Shown here in pieces: positions 5,558 through 5,571 of a DNA stretch of 5,571 bases (the stretch's first letter is position 1; each line of letters begins with the position of its first letter). Below the pieces are notes generated by a model. The model was given only the letters and a program-made list of their open reading frames with translations, made no database searches and was not told the origin of the DNA. Source of the stretch: Pseudomonadota bacterium (GTDB lineage: Bacteria; Pseudomonadota; Alphaproteobacteria; Rhodospirillales; 2-02-FULL-58-16); NCBI GenBank assembly GCA_022572335.1, contig JACZWD010000173.1, forward strand, positions 1 through 5,571, read 5' to 3'. The translations under genes and the position numbers were made by a program.

Positions 5558-5571
5558 AGGTTTGGTCGTGT

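Noticed and set aside
5443..5571. CRISPR array or attachment site
   Set aside because: The repeats here are inverted and differ from one another; there are no regularly spaced direct repeats, no integrase gene and no tRNA gene.

Overview
The window looks like a chromosomal segment of a GC-rich alphaproteobacterium, probably of the Rhodospirillales (Azospirillum/Magnetospirillum-like). This rests on the gene order and on protein wording remembered from those groups; no search was run. It holds eight protein genes in two facing blocks, all of recognisable families, and almost all of it is ordinary core genome.

Layout. (1) Positions 1-849, plus strand: the 3' part of an Smr-domain protein gene, cut by the window edge, then a small XRE-type helix-turn-helix regulator. 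(2) Positions 896-2751, minus strand: hslV then hslU, the peptidase and the AAA+ unfoldase of the HslVU (ClpQY) protease. They overlap by four bases (ATGA). A heat-shock-like promoter sits about 80-107 bases before hslV. (3) Positions 2752-3027: a divergent intergenic region driving hslVU one way and the histidine genes the other. (4) Positions 3028-5442, plus strand: hisB, a small DUF2628-type membrane protein, hisH and hisA, closely packed. (5) Positions 5443-5571: no gene, but a dense run of inverted repeats where hisF would normally be expected.

How the genes work together. HslU unfolds substrates and threads them into the HslV proteolytic chamber, a classic heat-shock function. HisA makes PRFAR, HisH supplies ammonia to HisF (not in the window) to form imidazole glycerol phosphate and AICAR, and HisB dehydrates imidazole glycerol phosphate. 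The DUF2628 protein is co-transcribed with them but has no known role in histidine synthesis.

Most notable points. A near-perfect 46-base palindrome follows hisA and is immediately followed by a chain of overlapping tetraloop hairpins, which looks like a repeat element inserted in the his operon. A possible 6-8 codon mini-cistron with its own Shine-Dalgarno ends on the hisA start codon. A promoter-like sequence ahead of hslV fits the alphaproteobacterial RpoH pattern. I saw no convincing new biological system here.
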